Below, one piece after another: positions 36,650-47,660 of a stretch of DNA of 64,000 nt. Source of the DNA: Microbacterium thalassium (GTDB taxonomy: Bacteria; Actinomycetota; Actinomycetes; Actinomycetales; Microbacteriaceae); NCBI RefSeq assembly GCF_014208045.1, contig NZ_JACHML010000001.1, positions 2,542,001 through 2,606,000 of the forward strand. The letters run 5' to 3'. The position numbers were made by a program, and so were the translations under genes. The notes beneath the pieces were generated by a model. The model saw only the letters and a program-made list of their open reading frames with translations. It was not told the DNA's origin and searched no databases. Every line of letters starts with the position of its first letter. The stretch's first letter is position 1.

Positions 36650-37321
36650 TCAGGACGTGATCGCCGCGGGCGTGCGCTTGCGGGTCGTCAGCACCTGGTC
36701 GACCAGGCCGTACTCCACAGCCTCGGCCGCCGACAGGATCTTGTCGCGGTCGATGTCCTTGTTCACCTGCTCCTGCGACTTGTGCGAGTGCTTGGCGAGC
36801 GTCTCTTCGAGCCACGTGCGCATGCGGAGGATCTCCTGCGCCTGGATCTCGATGTCGGACGCCTGCCCGTGCCCCGCCTCGCCCATCGCCGGCTGGTGGA
36901 TCAGGATGCGCGCGTTCGGCAGCGCCAGGCGCTTGCCGGGCGTGCCCGCCGCCAGCAGGACGGCCGCCGCCGACGCGGCCTGGCCGAGGACGACCGTCTG
37001 GATCTGCGGCGAGATGTACTGCATCGTGTCGTAGATCGCCGTCATGGCGGTGAACGAGCCGCCGGGCGAGTTGATGTACATGATGATGTCGCGGTCGGGG
37101 TCCTGGCTCTCGAGGACGAGCAGCTGGGCCATCACGTCGTCGGCCGACGCGTCGTCGACCTGGACGCCCAGGAAGATGACGCGGTCCTCGAACAGCTTGT
37201 TGTAGGGGTCCTGACGCTTGTAGCCGTAGGCCGTGCGCTCCTCGAACTGCGGGAGGATGTAGCGGCTGCCCGGCATCTGCAGGCCCTGGGGCGCCCCTGC
37301 GCCGAAGGTGGGAGTGTGCAT
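36650..37321 (-). CDS. clpP2: ATP-dependent Clp protease proteolytic subunit 2
   Basis: 223 aa serine peptidase. Catalytic S117 in GQAASAAAVLLAAG, H142 in IHQP, and Asp further on (DRDKILSA region). The Gln before AAS and the longer N-terminus are typical of the ClpP2 paralogue of actinobacteria, which forms a mixed ClpP1P2 tetradecamer. It starts 32 bases after clpP1. Confidence 0.96.
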   Translation of the reverse strand: MHTPTFGAGAPQGLQMPGSRYILPQFEERTAYGYKRQDPYNKLFEDRVIFLGVQVDDASADDVMAQLLVLESQDPDRDIIMYINSPGGSFTAMTAIYDTMQYISPQIQTVVLGQAASAAAVLLAAGTPGKRLALPNARILIHQPAMGEAGHGQASDIEIQAQEILRMRTWLEETLAKHSHKSQEQVNKDIDRDKILSAAEAVEYGLVDQVLTTRKRTPAAITS

Positions 37322-37353
37322 CGCGATGTCTCTCTCTTTCGCCCTGGATGCCG

Positions 37354-37941
37354 TCAGTTCGCCGTGCCGCCGCCGCCGGACACGTCCGCGGCGTGCTCGC
37401 GGATGTGGTCGACGAAGCCGTATTCGAGTGCCTCTTCGGCGCCGAACCAGCGGTCGCGGTCGCCGTCGGCGTTGATCTGCTCGACCGTCTTGCCGGTCTG
37501 CGCCGCGGTGATCTCGGCGAGACGTCGCTTCATGTCGAGGATGAGCTGCGCCTGCGTCTGGATGTCGCTGGCGGTGCCGCCGAAGCCGCCGTGCGGCTGG
37601 TGCAGCAGAACGCGCGCGTTGGGCGTGATGTAGCGCTTGCCCTTCGTGCCGCTGGTCAGAAGCAGCTGGCCCATCGACGCCGCCATGCCGATGCCCACGG
37701 TGACGATGTCGTTCGGGACGAACTGCATCGTGTCGTAGATCGCCATGCCCGCGGTGATCGAGCCGCCGGGCGAGTTGATGTAGAGGTAGATGTCCTTCTG
37801 CGAGTCCTCGGCGGCGAGGAGGAGGATCTTCGCGCAGATCTCGTTCGCGTTCTCGTCGCGCACCTCCGAGCCGAGCCAGATGATGCGGTCTCTCAGCAGC
37901 TTGTCGAAGACGCTCGTCGCGACAAGGGGTTCAGCGGCCAT
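37354..37941 (-). CDS. clpP1: ATP-dependent Clp protease proteolytic subunit 1
   Basis: 195 aa. Catalytic S89 in GMAASMG, H114 in LLHQPHGG, and [16 protein letters not shown] supplying the Asp. ATG 37941 is chosen because AGGAG lies 5 bases upstream; an ATG at 37971 lies too close to the TAGATT -10 element (minus strand, 37979-37974). The gene ends in a Gly-rich tail. ClpP1 and ClpP2 together with ClpX form the main regulated protease. Confidence 0.96.
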   Translation of the reverse strand: MAAEPLVATSVFDKLLRDRIIWLGSEVRDENANEICAKILLLAAEDSQKDIYLYINSPGGSITAGMAIYDTMQFVPNDIVTVGIGMAASMGQLLLTSGTKGKRYITPNARVLLHQPHGGFGGTASDIQTQAQLILDMKRRLAEITAAQTGKTVEQINADGDRDRWFGAEEALEYGFVDHIREHAADVSGGGGTAN

Positions 37942-38043
37942 GTGTGCTCCTGATTCCTCGGGTCTCGCCATCGAATCTACCCGCGCGCCGCGCCGCATCC
38001 GGTCGTGTTCGCCCTGGGCAGATCGCGCGCCGCGCGGATGCGA

Positions 38044-38079
38044 CGGAGGGGACGGATGCCTTGGCATCCGTCCCCTCCG
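38044..38079 (-). terminator. Terminator after tig: 17-bp hairpin with minimal loop
   Basis: CGGAGGGGACGGATGCC and its reverse complement flank just TT at the centre. The stem contains the GGATGCC word that is abundant in this genome. It lies 18 bases after the tig stop. Confidence 0.75.
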
Positions 38080-38097
38080 ATCAGGGCTGCGGGGCGA

Positions 38098-39639
38098 TCA
38101 CTCCGCCGCGGGGGTCTCCTCGGCGGGAGCGTCGGCCTTCTTCTTGGCCGGGGCGCGCTTCTTGGCCGGAGCCTTGGCGGGCGCCTCCTCGGCGGCGGCC
38201 TCGTCCTTCTTCTTGGCGGGGGCGCGCTTCTTCGCGGGGGCCTTCTCAGGGGCCTCCGCGGCGGCGGCCTCCTCGGCCTCGATGACGGCGTCGGCCTCGG
38301 CCGCGGCATCCGCGATCTCCTCGGCCTCCTCGACGACCTCCTCGGCGGCCTCTTCCTCGTCCTCGACGGCGACGAAGCCGGTCAGGTCGACCGCCTTGCC
38401 GTTGGTGTCGACGACCGTGACCTTGCCGAGCGCGACGGCGAGGGCCTTGTTGCGGGCGACCTCGCCCACCATGGCCGGCAGCTGGTTGTTCTCCTGCAGC
38501 GCGTTGACGAAGTCCTGCGGCGCCATGCCATACTGGGCGGCCGACTGGATCAGGTACTGCGTCAGCTCGTCCTGCGACACCTGGACGTTGGTCTGCTCGG
38601 CGATCGCGTCCAGCAGCATCTGCGTCTTGAACTGCTTCTCGCTGGCCTCGGCGACCTCGGCGCGGTGCACGTCGTCCTCGAGACGGCCCTCGCCCTCGAG
38701 GTGGCTGTGGACCTCGTCCTCGATCAGCTGCGGGGGAACGGGGATCTCGACCTGCTCGAGCAGCGTCTCGACGAACTTGTCGCGCGCGGCCGAGCCCTGC
38801 GTGAAGACCGACTGCTGGCCGACGCGCTCGACGAGGCTCTCGCGCAGCTCGCCGATGGTGTCGAACTCGCTCGCCATCTGGGCGAAGTCGTCGTCGGCCT
38901 CGGGGAGCTCGCGCTCCTTGACGGCCTTGACCGTGACCGAGACCTCGGCCTCGGAGCCGGCGTGGTCGCCGCCGACGAGCTTCGAGCGGAAGGTGGTGTC
39001 CTCACCGGCGGTGAGCGAGTCGATGGCCTCGTCGATGCCCTCGAGCAGCTCGCCCGAGCCGAGCTCGTACGACACGCCCTGGGCGCGGTCGACCTCGGCG
39101 CCGTCGATCGCGGCCACGAGGTCCAGCTCGACGAAGTCGCCCGTGGCGGCGGGACGGTCGACGGTCACGAGCGTGCCGAAGCGGGCGCGCAGGCTGTCGA
39201 GCTCGGCGTCGACGGCGGCGTCGTCGGTCTCGGCGGCCTCGACCTCGACGGTGATGCCGTCGAAGGCGGGCAGCTCGAACTCGGGACGCACGTCGACCTC
39301 GACGGCCACGGCGAGGTCGCCGCTGAAGTCCTTGTCGCTCGGCCACTCGAGGACCTCGGCGCTGGGGCGGCCGAGGACGCGCAGCTCGTTGGCCTCGACG
39401 GCCTCGCGGTAGAACGCGTCCAGGCCTTCGCTCACGGCGTGCTCGAGGACGGCGCCGCGGCCGATGCGCTGGTCGATGATCGGCGCGGGGACCTTGCCCT
39501 TGCGGAAGCCGGGGATCTGGACGTCCTGGGCGATGTGCTCGTAGGCGTGCGCGATGCTGGGCTTGAGCTCATCGGGGGTGACCGTGATGTGCAGCTTCAC
39601 CCGAGTCGGGCTGAGCTTCTCGACGGTGCTGGTGACCAT
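38098..39639 (-). CDS. tig: Trigger factor chaperone with Lys/Ala-rich tail
   Basis: 513 aa ribosome-bound chaperone and peptidyl-prolyl isomerase. The ribosome-binding motif PGFRKGKVP is at about 43-51; the FKBP-type domain follows around 155-245, and the helical C-domain after that. From about residue 425 the chain turns acidic ([16 protein letters not shown]) and ends in a basic repeat, [11 protein letters not shown] twice. The tail resembles histone H1-like tails of other actinobacterial nucleic-acid-binding proteins. ATG 39639 has GAGGAG about 10 bases upstream. Confidence 0.95.
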   Translation of the reverse strand: MVTSTVEKLSPTRVKLHITVTPDELKPSIAHAYEHIAQDVQIPGFRKGKVPAPIIDQRIGRGAVLEHAVSEGLDAFYREAVEANELRVLGRPSAEVLEWPSDKDFSGDLAVAVEVDVRPEFELPAFDGITVEVEAAETDDAAVDAELDSLRARFGTLVTVDRPAATGDFVELDLVAAIDGAEVDRAQGVSYELGSGELLEGIDEAIDSLTAGEDTTFRSKLVGGDHAGSEAEVSVTVKAVKERELPEADDDFAQMASEFDTIGELRESLVERVGQQSVFTQGSAARDKFVETLLEQVEIPVPPQLIEDEVHSHLEGEGRLEDDVHRAEVAEASEKQFKTQMLLDAIAEQTNVQVSQDELTQYLIQSAAQYGMAPQDFVNALQENNQLPAMVGEVARNKALAVALGKVTVVDTNGKAVDLTGFVAVEDEEEAAEEVVEEAEEIADAAAEADAVIEAEEAAAAEAPEKAPAKKRAPAKKKDEAAAEEAPAKAPAKKRAPAKKKADAPAEETPAAE

Positions 39640-39722
39640 GACTTGTACACTCCTCGTCTGGACCGCGCGCATGCGCGGCGGGTCATAAGGTCTTTGGGTT
39701 CGGAATTCTCCGGGCCGTGATG

Positions 39723-39796
39723 TCGGGGCGACAGGATTTGAACCTGCGACTTCCCGCTCCCAAAGCGGGCGCTCTACCAAGCTGAGCTACGCCCCG
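39723..39796 (-). tRNA. tRNA-Pro (anticodon UGG)
   Basis: Complete 74-nt cloverleaf: acceptor CGGGGCG/CGCCCCG, D-loop AGCTTGGTAG, anticodon stem CCCGC/GCGGG with loop TTTGGGA (anticodon TGG), T-arm GTTCAAATC, discriminator A. CCA is not encoded. Confidence 0.97.
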
Positions 39797-39837
39797 GGCG
39801 GGGTGCGCACGCGTACGTGCGCCGAACGGCCCTGGCA

Positions 39838-39912
39838 AGTCTAGCCGACCCGTTCACGAATGCCCTCAGCGAGGCGTCGTGGTCGGGACCGGCGCGCGTA
39901 TGCGGCTAGACT
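39838..39912. promoter_or_regulatory. Divergent tRNA promoters with mirrored CTAGACT
   Basis: TAGACT reads toward tRNA-Pro on the minus strand (39843-39838) and toward tRNA-Gly on the plus strand (39907-39912). Both are -10-like; the surrounding CTAGACT heptamer is identical in the two orientations. -35 matches are poor. Confidence 0.5.
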
Positions 39913-39932
39913 GTCGGAGGCCCCGCGCCAGC

Positions 39933-40003
39933 GGGGGCGTAGCTCAATGGTAGAGTCCCAGTCTTCCAAACTGGTTGTGCGGGTTCGATTCCCGTCGCCC
40001 CCT
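39933..40003 (+). tRNA. tRNA-Gly (anticodon UCC)
   Basis: Complete 71-nt cloverleaf: acceptor GGGGGCG/CGCCCCC, D-arm GCTCAATGGTAGAGT, anticodon stem CCAGT/ACTGG with loop CTTCCAA (anticodon TCC), T-arm GTTCGATTC, discriminator T. CCA is not encoded. Confidence 0.97.
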
Positions 40004-40010
40004 CGCTTCC

Positions 40011-40038
40011 CGAAACCCCCGCTCCGGCGGGGGTTTCG
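40011..40038 (+). terminator. Terminator after tRNA-Gly
   Basis: Perfect 12-bp stem CGAAACCCCCGC/GCGGGGGTTTCG with loop TCCG, 7 bases after the tRNA. It also separates the tRNA from the convergent uspA end. Confidence 0.8.
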
Positions 40039-40051
40039 TCGTCTCGGCCGT

Positions 40052-40474
40052 TCAGAGCCGGGGAGGGACGACGACCACCGGGACCTCGGCGTGCTCGAGG
40101 ACGCGCATCGTGTGACTGCCGACGCGCGGGATCGCGTGGCCGGGACGGTCGACGACGGCCATCACGACGAGATCAGCCGCGCACTCGCGCGCCTCGGCGA
40201 GGATCTCCCGCGCGATGCGGCCGTGTCGCCGGTGCGTCGTCGCCGGCACGTTCGCCTCCGCGGCGACGCGCAGCACATGGCGGAGGGCGGCGTCCGCCCC
40301 GCTCTCGAGGTGCACGATCGCCGTCGTGGGATGCGGTCCCCCCGTGACGGGCTCGGGATCGACGACGGCGACGGCGCGCAGGCGAGCGCCGACCCGCTCG
40401 GCCAGGGCGATGGCGGCGTCCGCCGCCTCGAACGCGGCGGTGGAGTCGTGCACCGCGACGAGGATCGTGGTCAT
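40052..40474 (-). CDS. Universal stress protein (UspA family), last gene of the V-ATPase operon
   Basis: 140 aa single Usp domain. N-terminus ILVAVHDSTAAFEAADAAIALAERVGA, C-terminus RVGSHTMRVLEHAEVPVVVVPP. The ATP-binding G-x2-G-x9-G(S/T) motif is incomplete (the VGSHT part remains), so it may not bind ATP. The ATG at 40474 overlaps the stop of the subunit D gene (ATGA) and AGGAG lies upstream. It is thus part of the ATPase operon and probably made in step with it. Confidence 0.88.
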   Translation of the reverse strand: MTTILVAVHDSTAAFEAADAAIALAERVGARLRAVAVVDPEPVTGGPHPTTAIVHLESGADAALRHVLRVAAEANVPATTHRRHGRIAREILAEARECAADLVVMAVVDRPGHAIPRVGSHTMRVLEHAEVPVVVVPPRL

Positions 40475-41082
40475 GCTGTGCTCCTCTCTTCGGCGCCCAG
40501 ATCGGCCGCCCAGCGCAGCCGGAGGGTCTCCTCGAGGTCCTGCTGCTCGAGCTGCTCGCGCATGCGCCGCAGGTCCTCCTCGAGTCGCGGCACCCACCGC
40601 CGCTCGATGGCTCGCCGGCGGACCTGCGTGGCATGGAGCTCCGCCGCGAGGCGCGCCCGTGCGTGGTCGATGACGGCGTGCCGGACGGCGGCCTCCAGCG
40701 CGTCGCGATGAGCCGCGACGGCGAAGGCCAGGGCCGAACCGCCGCCCACGGCCCGTCGCGGCGGCAGCTCGCACGTGATCTCGTCGGGGCGCTGCGCTCC
40801 CATCGCGGAGCTCCACGTCACGGTCGCGCTCGCCTCGCCGAGCGGCGCCGCCTCGCGCACGCGCTCGCGACCGTCGAGCGCCGTCGCCCGTCGCAGCCAG
40901 AGCGCCGCGACACGGGCGAGACGCTCCCACTCGGCGCGGCTGCGGTCGACCTGCAGCTCGAGCCGCTCGACCTCGTCGGCCATGATCCGCTGCCGGCGCT
41001 CGAGCAGCTCGGCGGCGTGGCGCGCGACGGCGAGGCGGCGCTCCAGTCGCGCCCGCGCGGGCCTGCTCGCCGCGGTGTTCAC
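40471..41082 (-). CDS. atpD: V/A-type ATPase subunit D (central stalk)
   Basis: 203 aa. Central rotor shaft of the A3B3 head. The family pattern is an N-terminal long helix with RLERRLAVARHAAELLERRQRIMADEVERL and a C-terminal long helix RRRAIERRWVPRLEEDLRRMREQLEQQDLEE, forming a coiled coil. The GTG start at 41082 overlaps the subunit B stop (GTGA). The A-B-D order is the usual one. Confidence 0.88.
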   Translation of the reverse strand: MNTAASRPARARLERRLAVARHAAELLERRQRIMADEVERLELQVDRSRAEWERLARVAALWLRRATALDGRERVREAAPLGEASATVTWSSAMGAQRPDEITCELPPRRAVGGGSALAFAVAAHRDALEAAVRHAVIDHARARLAAELHATQVRRRAIERRWVPRLEEDLRRMREQLEQQDLEETLRLRWAADLGAEERSTA

Positions 41083-42497
41083 GAGGCCCCTCCTTCACTC
41101 GGCCGATGGCGTTCGATCAGCGCCGTCGGGATCATCGACAGCTCCCGCTCGGGCAGCACGCCCAGAGCGTCCCAGATCCGGTCGAGCGTCTCGCCGAAGG
41201 AGCGGTCCTCGTTCTCGCGCTGGTTCAGCACGGCGCTCTCGAATCGATCGCGGTAGCGCAGGTATGCCTGATCCGTCTCGCCCAGGGCATCCGCTCCCAT
41301 GAGCTCTGCCAGCTCGGCGGCCCGCAGGGACCGCGACAGCGACGCGAGAGCCTGAGCGGCGACCGGCAGGTGATCCTCGCGCGTGCGGCCGGGCCCGGCG
41401 CCCGCGCGCATGAGGCGCGACAGCGAGGAGGACGTGTCGACCGGCGGGTATACGCCGCGGGCCGCCACCTCGGGGGCGAGCACGACCTGCCCTTCGGTGA
41501 TGTAGCCGGTCAGGTCGGGCACCGGGTGCGTGATGTCGCCGCCGGGCATGGTCAGCACGGGGACGATCGTCACCGATCCGTCCCGCCCGCGCACGCGCCC
41601 GCACCGTTCGTAGATCGAGGCGAGGTCGCTGTACAGGTAGCCGGGGTAGCCCCGGCGCGCGGGGATCTCGCGGCGCGCCGCCGACACCTCGCGCACGGCC
41701 TCGGCGTAGCTGGTCATGTCCGACATGATCACCAGCACGTCGTCGCCCTCTTCGTAGGCGAGGTGCTCTGCGATGGTCAGCGCCACGCGCGGCGCGAGGA
41801 TGCGCTCGATGACGGGATCGTCGGCGGCGTTGAGCAGCAGCACCAGCTCCCCCGACGCCGCGCGCTCTTCGAGCCGATCGCGCACCGTGTCGATGTCGGC
41901 GTGCGTGAGTCCCATCGCGACGAACACGACGCGGAATCCCCGGCCCTCCGAACGCGCCTGCGCGGCGATCTGGGTCGCCAGCGCGAGGTGCGACAGGCCC
42001 GGAACCGAGAAGATCGGAAGCTTCTGCCCGCGCACGAGCGTCGTCAGTCCGTCGATCGCCGAGATGCCGGTGCGGATCGGATCGGCCGGCGGCTCGCGGT
42101 GCACGGGGTTCAGCGGCACGCCGTTCACGGGCACCGTCGTCTCGCCGACGACGGGCGGCCCGCCGTCGAGCGGTTCGCCGCGGCCGCTGCACACCCGCCC
42201 GAGCCAGCCGCGCCCCACCGGGATCGCGAACGGATCCCCGGTGAACCGCACGCCGACCGAGCCCGGCTCGATGCCGGCGGTCCCCTCGAGCACCTGCAGC
42301 GTGACGAGGTCGCGCTCGACCTCGAGCACCACGCCGTGACGGACCGACCCGTCATCCAGTTCGACGACGGCCGATTCGTCCCATCCGACGTCGGCGGTCT
42401 CGCCCAGCACGAGCAGCGGACCGCGCAGCGCGTGCACATCGCGGTACTCGACGCGCCGCGCACTCGCGGGCAGTCCTTCCGGCTCCGTGGTCGTCAC
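41079..42497 (-). CDS. atpB: V/A-type ATPase subunit B
   Basis: 472 aa non-catalytic nucleotide-site subunit of the A3B3 head. Family blocks: YRDVHALRGPLLVLGETADVG, DPIRTGISAIDGLTTLVRGQKLPIFS, LLNAADDPVIERILAPRVALTIAEHLAYEEG and PGYLYSDLASIYERCGRV. As expected for B it lacks a GxxxxGKT P-loop (SVPGLSH takes its place). GTG 42497 overlaps the subunit A stop (GTGA). Confidence 0.95.
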   Translation of the reverse strand: MTTTEPEGLPASARRVEYRDVHALRGPLLVLGETADVGWDESAVVELDDGSVRHGVVLEVERDLVTLQVLEGTAGIEPGSVGVRFTGDPFAIPVGRGWLGRVCSGRGEPLDGGPPVVGETTVPVNGVPLNPVHREPPADPIRTGISAIDGLTTLVRGQKLPIFSVPGLSHLALATQIAAQARSEGRGFRVVFVAMGLTHADIDTVRDRLEERAASGELVLLLNAADDPVIERILAPRVALTIAEHLAYEEGDDVLVIMSDMTSYAEAVREVSAARREIPARRGYPGYLYSDLASIYERCGRVRGRDGSVTIVPVLTMPGGDITHPVPDLTGYITEGQVVLAPEVAARGVYPPVDTSSSLSRLMRAGAGPGRTREDHLPVAAQALASLSRSLRAAELAELMGADALGETDQAYLRYRDRFESAVLNQRENEDRSFGETLDRIWDALGVLPERELSMIPTALIERHRPSEGGAS

Positions 42498-44218
42498 CGC
42501 AGCGCCTCCAGCCGGCGCAGCATGGGTCCCCGCCGCGCCTCCACCCCTGCGGCGTCGTCGGGGCCCGTCTCGTCCCGCGCGCGCAGCACGTCGCCGAAGT
42601 CGATGCGCTCGATCGCGGCCGCCGGCACGCCGTCCTCGGCCAGGCGCGCGCACCGGTCGGCGACGTCGAGCACGAGGTCGAGGATCGCGGCGGCCTTGCC
42701 CGCCGAGCACGACGCGTCGTTGGGGCTGAGCGCGCTCTGCATGAGCACGCCGTCGCGCACGAGGCGGCCGCCGAGCAGGATCATCCGCTCGTGGCCCGGC
42801 AGCGACGCATGGCCGAGGAGCTCGGCGAGCGAGGCCAGCCGATCCGACTCGGAGAGCAGCGTGAGCGCCCGCGCGCGGCGGGCGACCCAGGCGGCGTCGC
42901 CGTTCTCGGCGTACCAGCGGCCGATCGCGTCGTCGTCGCGCGCGAAGGACGCCGTCCAGCTGACCGCCGGGTAGTGGCGCGCGTAGGCCAGATCGCGGTC
43001 GAGCTGCCACAGTGTGCGCGCGAAGCGCTGCGTGGCCGTCGTGACCGGCTCGGTCATGTCGCCGCCCGGCGGCGACACCGCGCCGATCACGGTGACCGAC
43101 GCGGTCCTCCGGCCGAGCGTCTCGACCCGGCCCGCGCGCTCGTAGAACGCCGCGAGCTCGCTCGCGAGGCTCGCCGGATACCCCTCCTCGGCCGGGAGCT
43201 GCCCGTTGCGGTTCGCGAACTCCCGGAGCGCTTCGGCCCAGCGCGACGTCGAGTCGGCGATCACGACGACGTCGTAGCCCATGTCGCGGTAGTACTCCGC
43301 CACGGTCACGCCGGTGTGGATGCCGGCCTCGCGCGCCATCATCGGCATGTTCGACGTGTTGGCGATGATCACCGTCCGGTCGATGAGGCGCCCGCCCGTG
43401 CGCTCGTCGGAGAGCTCCGTGAGGGTGCCCAGCACGTCGGCCATCTCGTTGCCGCGCTCGCCGCATCCGACGTACACGATCACATCGGCATCGCTCCACT
43501 TCGCGATCTGCTGGAGCAGCAGCGTCTTGCCCGCCCCGAAACCGCCGGGGACGGCCGCGGTCGCTCCCCGCGCGACCGGGAACAGCAGGTCGAGCACACG
43601 CTGGCCCGTCCGCAGCGGCACCGCCTCGGAGCGCCGCTGCCGGAAGGGCCGCGGACGCCGGATCGGCCACGTCGAGGTGAGCGCCACCTCGTGGTCGCCG
43701 ATGCGGGCGACCACGGCATCGGCCGCGAGCTCCTCGTCGCCGGCGAGCCACGTCACGGTGCCGGAGACCCCGACCGGCACCAGCACGCGATGTTCGACGG
43801 AGCCGGCATCCGCCACCGTTCCCAGCACGTCCCCCTCCGCCACGGCGTCGCCGACCTCCGCGCCGGCGGCGAACCGCCACGAGCTGTCTTGCCCCGGGGG
43901 CTCGGTCGTGCGGGCCGCGCCCAGCCAGAGCCCTGCTCCGGTCAGAGGTCGCAGCAGTCCGTCGAAGGCCTGTCCGAGCAGCCCCGGGCCGAGGGGGATC
44001 GACAGCTGGGCGCCGGTGGACGCGGCGACGTCGCCGCTGCGCAGCCCTCCGGTGTACTCGTAGGCCTGCAGGACGGCGCGATCCCCCTCGCGTTCCACGG
44101 TCTCGGCGCTCATGTGCGCGGGGCCCAGCGCGACCACGTCCGACATCGCCAGCGCTCCGACGCCCTCCACCTCGACCAGCGGCCCGCTCACGCGCACGAC
44201 GGACCCGCTCGTGTTCAC
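42494..44218 (-). CDS. atpA: V/A-type ATPase catalytic subunit A
   Basis: 574 aa. ATP-hydrolysing/synthesising subunit. Walker A is GGFGAGKT at 225-232; most relatives have GPFGSGKT or similar. Other motifs: YVGCGERGNEMADVL, NTSNMPMMAREAGIHTGVTVAEYYRDMGYDV, the ADSTSRWAEALRE Walker B region, and EEGYPASLASELAAFYERAG. The non-homologous region between the N-domain and P-loop is present, so it is V/A-type and not F-type. GTG 44218 makes the GTGA overlap found at most junctions; an ATG at 44227 is an alternative. Confidence 0.95.
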   Translation of the reverse strand: MNTSGSVVRVSGPLVEVEGVGALAMSDVVALGPAHMSAETVEREGDRAVLQAYEYTGGLRSGDVAASTGAQLSIPLGPGLLGQAFDGLLRPLTGAGLWLGAARTTEPPGQDSSWRFAAGAEVGDAVAEGDVLGTVADAGSVEHRVLVPVGVSGTVTWLAGDEELAADAVVARIGDHEVALTSTWPIRRPRPFRQRRSEAVPLRTGQRVLDLLFPVARGATAAVPGGFGAGKTLLLQQIAKWSDADVIVYVGCGERGNEMADVLGTLTELSDERTGGRLIDRTVIIANTSNMPMMAREAGIHTGVTVAEYYRDMGYDVVVIADSTSRWAEALREFANRNGQLPAEEGYPASLASELAAFYERAGRVETLGRRTASVTVIGAVSPPGGDMTEPVTTATQRFARTLWQLDRDLAYARHYPAVSWTASFARDDDAIGRWYAENGDAAWVARRARALTLLSESDRLASLAELLGHASLPGHERMILLGGRLVRDGVLMQSALSPNDASCSAGKAAAILDLVLDVADRCARLAEDGVPAAAIERIDFGDVLRARDETGPDDAAGVEARRGPMLRRLEALR

Positions 44219-44751
44219 CCGCTCCATACGCCACGCATCTCCTCGGGCATCCGCTCCCACGTCTCCTCGGCCAGCGCGGGAAGCGACAGGTCCAGGCGCC
44301 GCGACCCCGCCTCGACGACCACTCCCCCTGCCGGATGCTCGGTCACGACCGCATCCGGCCCGAGAAGCGCTCGTCCGCGCGCCTCGAGACGGCGACGCAT
44401 GTCCGGATACCGCTCGTCGTGCGCGAGCCCGCGCGCTGCGCGCATCACGGCGTCGCGCAGCTGCTGCCGTGCGGCCTCGCGGCGAGCGAGGACCTGCCCG
44501 GAGGCGCCGCGACGCGCCCGGGCCGAGGCGTCGCGCGCGACGATCTCGCCCGCCGCGCGACCGTCGGCGATCGCGGCGTCGACGATGCGCGCGGCCTCCT
44601 GATGGGCGGCCTGCAACACCGCGGCGCACTCCTCGTCGGCACCCTCGCGGATCTCGTCGGCGCGGCGTTCGGCATCCGCTGCGATCGCGTTCCGCAGCGG
44701 CTCCATGGCTTCGACCGCCCCGTCGGGGAGCCCGGCTCTGCGCGCGCTCAT
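44215..44751 (-). CDS. atpE: V/A-type ATPase subunit E-like (peripheral stalk)
   Basis: 178 aa. Helical N-terminal half rich in Ala, Glu and Arg (LRNAIAADAERRADEIREGADEECAAVLQ...) and a more globular C-terminus with VVEAGSRRLDLSLPALAEETWERM. This two-part shape is that of subunit E of the peripheral stator. ATG 44751 overlaps the preceding stop (ATGA). Assigned by shape and position; the sequence is divergent. Confidence 0.72.
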   Translation of the reverse strand: MSARRAGLPDGAVEAMEPLRNAIAADAERRADEIREGADEECAAVLQAAHQEAARIVDAAIADGRAAGEIVARDASARARRGASGQVLARREAARQQLRDAVMRAARGLAHDERYPDMRRRLEARGRALLGPDAVVTEHPAGGVVVEAGSRRLDLSLPALAEETWERMPEEMRGVWSG

Positions 44752-44975
44752 GCGGGCATCACCGCCACCATGCGCCGGCCGTCCTCGCGGTCCTCGCCGA
44801 GCGCCGCGGCCGCCTGCGCGGTGAGCACGACGACGCCGACGTCGCCGGGCAGCGCATCCCACGCGCGCCTGACCGCGTCGGCGCCGGCGGCGAGCAGCAC
44901 CGTCGCGCCGGCGAGGCGGTACCCGTCGACGAGGTGCTCCTCGCCGATGACGGCGATGCTCAGCGCGTCGGCCAT
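44748..44975 (-). CDS. atpF: V/A-type ATPase subunit F
   Basis: 75 aa, smaller than the usual 100 or so. The N-terminus SIAVIGEEHLVDGYRLAGATVL is the Rossmann-like start of subunit F, and GVVVLTAQAAAALGEDRE is the second strand-helix. The C-terminal helix that contacts the rotor in larger homologues is short. ATG 44975; 3 bases after the subunit K stop. Confidence 0.75.
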   Translation of the reverse strand: MADALSIAVIGEEHLVDGYRLAGATVLLAAGADAVRRAWDALPGDVGVVVLTAQAAAALGEDREDGRRMVAVMPA

Positions 44976-44978
44976 GGC

Positions 44979-46742
<1,764 letters not shown>

Positions 46743-46756
<14 letters not shown>

Positions 46757-47660
46757 CGAGCAGCTCGCCTCCCCCCGCGTCGGCGGACGCCAGCGCCTCG
46801 GCGACCCGGAGGGCGTCGCACCGCAGCACGGCGAACGCCCCCAGGGCGGTCTCCGGCCCCAGGCCGCTGTCGCGCAGCAGCCGGAAGCCGTCCGTCTCCG
46901 CGCGTGCCCGCCAGCGCTGCTCCGCCCGCCACAGGTCGCCGGGATCGTCGACGTCCGCCAGTGCGGCGGCGGCGGACGGCGGCAGCGCGGTACGGAGTCC
47001 GGCGAGATCGCGCCTCGCGATCCACGCGTCGCCGATCGCCGACCGTGCGAGCGCGACGAACCGGTCGGGCGGCTCGCGGTCCTCGACGGCGCGCATGCGT
47101 GCCGCGCGGAGGGCCAGCGCGCCCGTCGCCCACGACCCGCTCGCGGGCGCGATCGACGTGAGTCGGCGCAGCACGGCGGCCGCCAGCACGTCCGCCATCG
47201 CGGCCGGGTCGGGCCCGGGATCGCCCCACACGCCGTGTCGCAGAGCGTCGCGCAGCACCGCCGGCGACGAGGCGTCCCATACCGTCGCCGGTGCGGACGC
47301 CAGGACGCCCACGTCGTACCGGGGCGGCGCCGGGGTGCCGCGCTCGAGGGCGTCCACCAGAGCCACCAGGTCCTCGTACTCGAACAGCGCCGCCAGGGCG
47401 CCCGCCAGACGCGTCCCCGCGGGCGGCATCCACCCGGCGAGCACCCGCAGCTCCCACACCACCGCGGCGCCGAGCGCCCGCTGCGCGGACGCGAGGTCGT
47501 CGGCACCGGGCAGGCGCGGACCGTAGAGACTCGGCTCGAGAGCCTGGATCGCCGCAGACAGGTCCGGCCTGCGGGCCACGGCGTCCGCGCCCGCGGTCCC
47601 CAGTCGCCGATCCGCCGTCGCACGCGCGCGGACGGCGGCGGCGGTCCAGTCACCGATCAC
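46743..47660 (-). CDS. atpC: V/A-type ATPase subunit C-like
   Basis: 305 aa, mostly helical. Subunit C links the central rotor shaft to the membrane ring. Assigned by length, helical character and position beside subunit I; conserved traits are weak (LFEYEDLVALVDALERG, LADVDDPGDLWRAEQRWRARAE). Starts with GTG at 47660, overlapping the first gene's stop (GTGA). Its place before I differs from the Thermus order, where C follows E. Confidence 0.7.

Noticed and set aside
38044..38079. GGATGCC palindrome as a possible mobile-element end or integration site
   Set aside because: It lies directly after tig as a terminator should, and no transposase, integrase or direct repeat is nearby.
41079..44218. 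Single fused A-B ATPase protein
   Set aside because: The frame is open across both, but subunit A uses another frame and stops at 42494; the B frame upstream of 42497 is its shadow.
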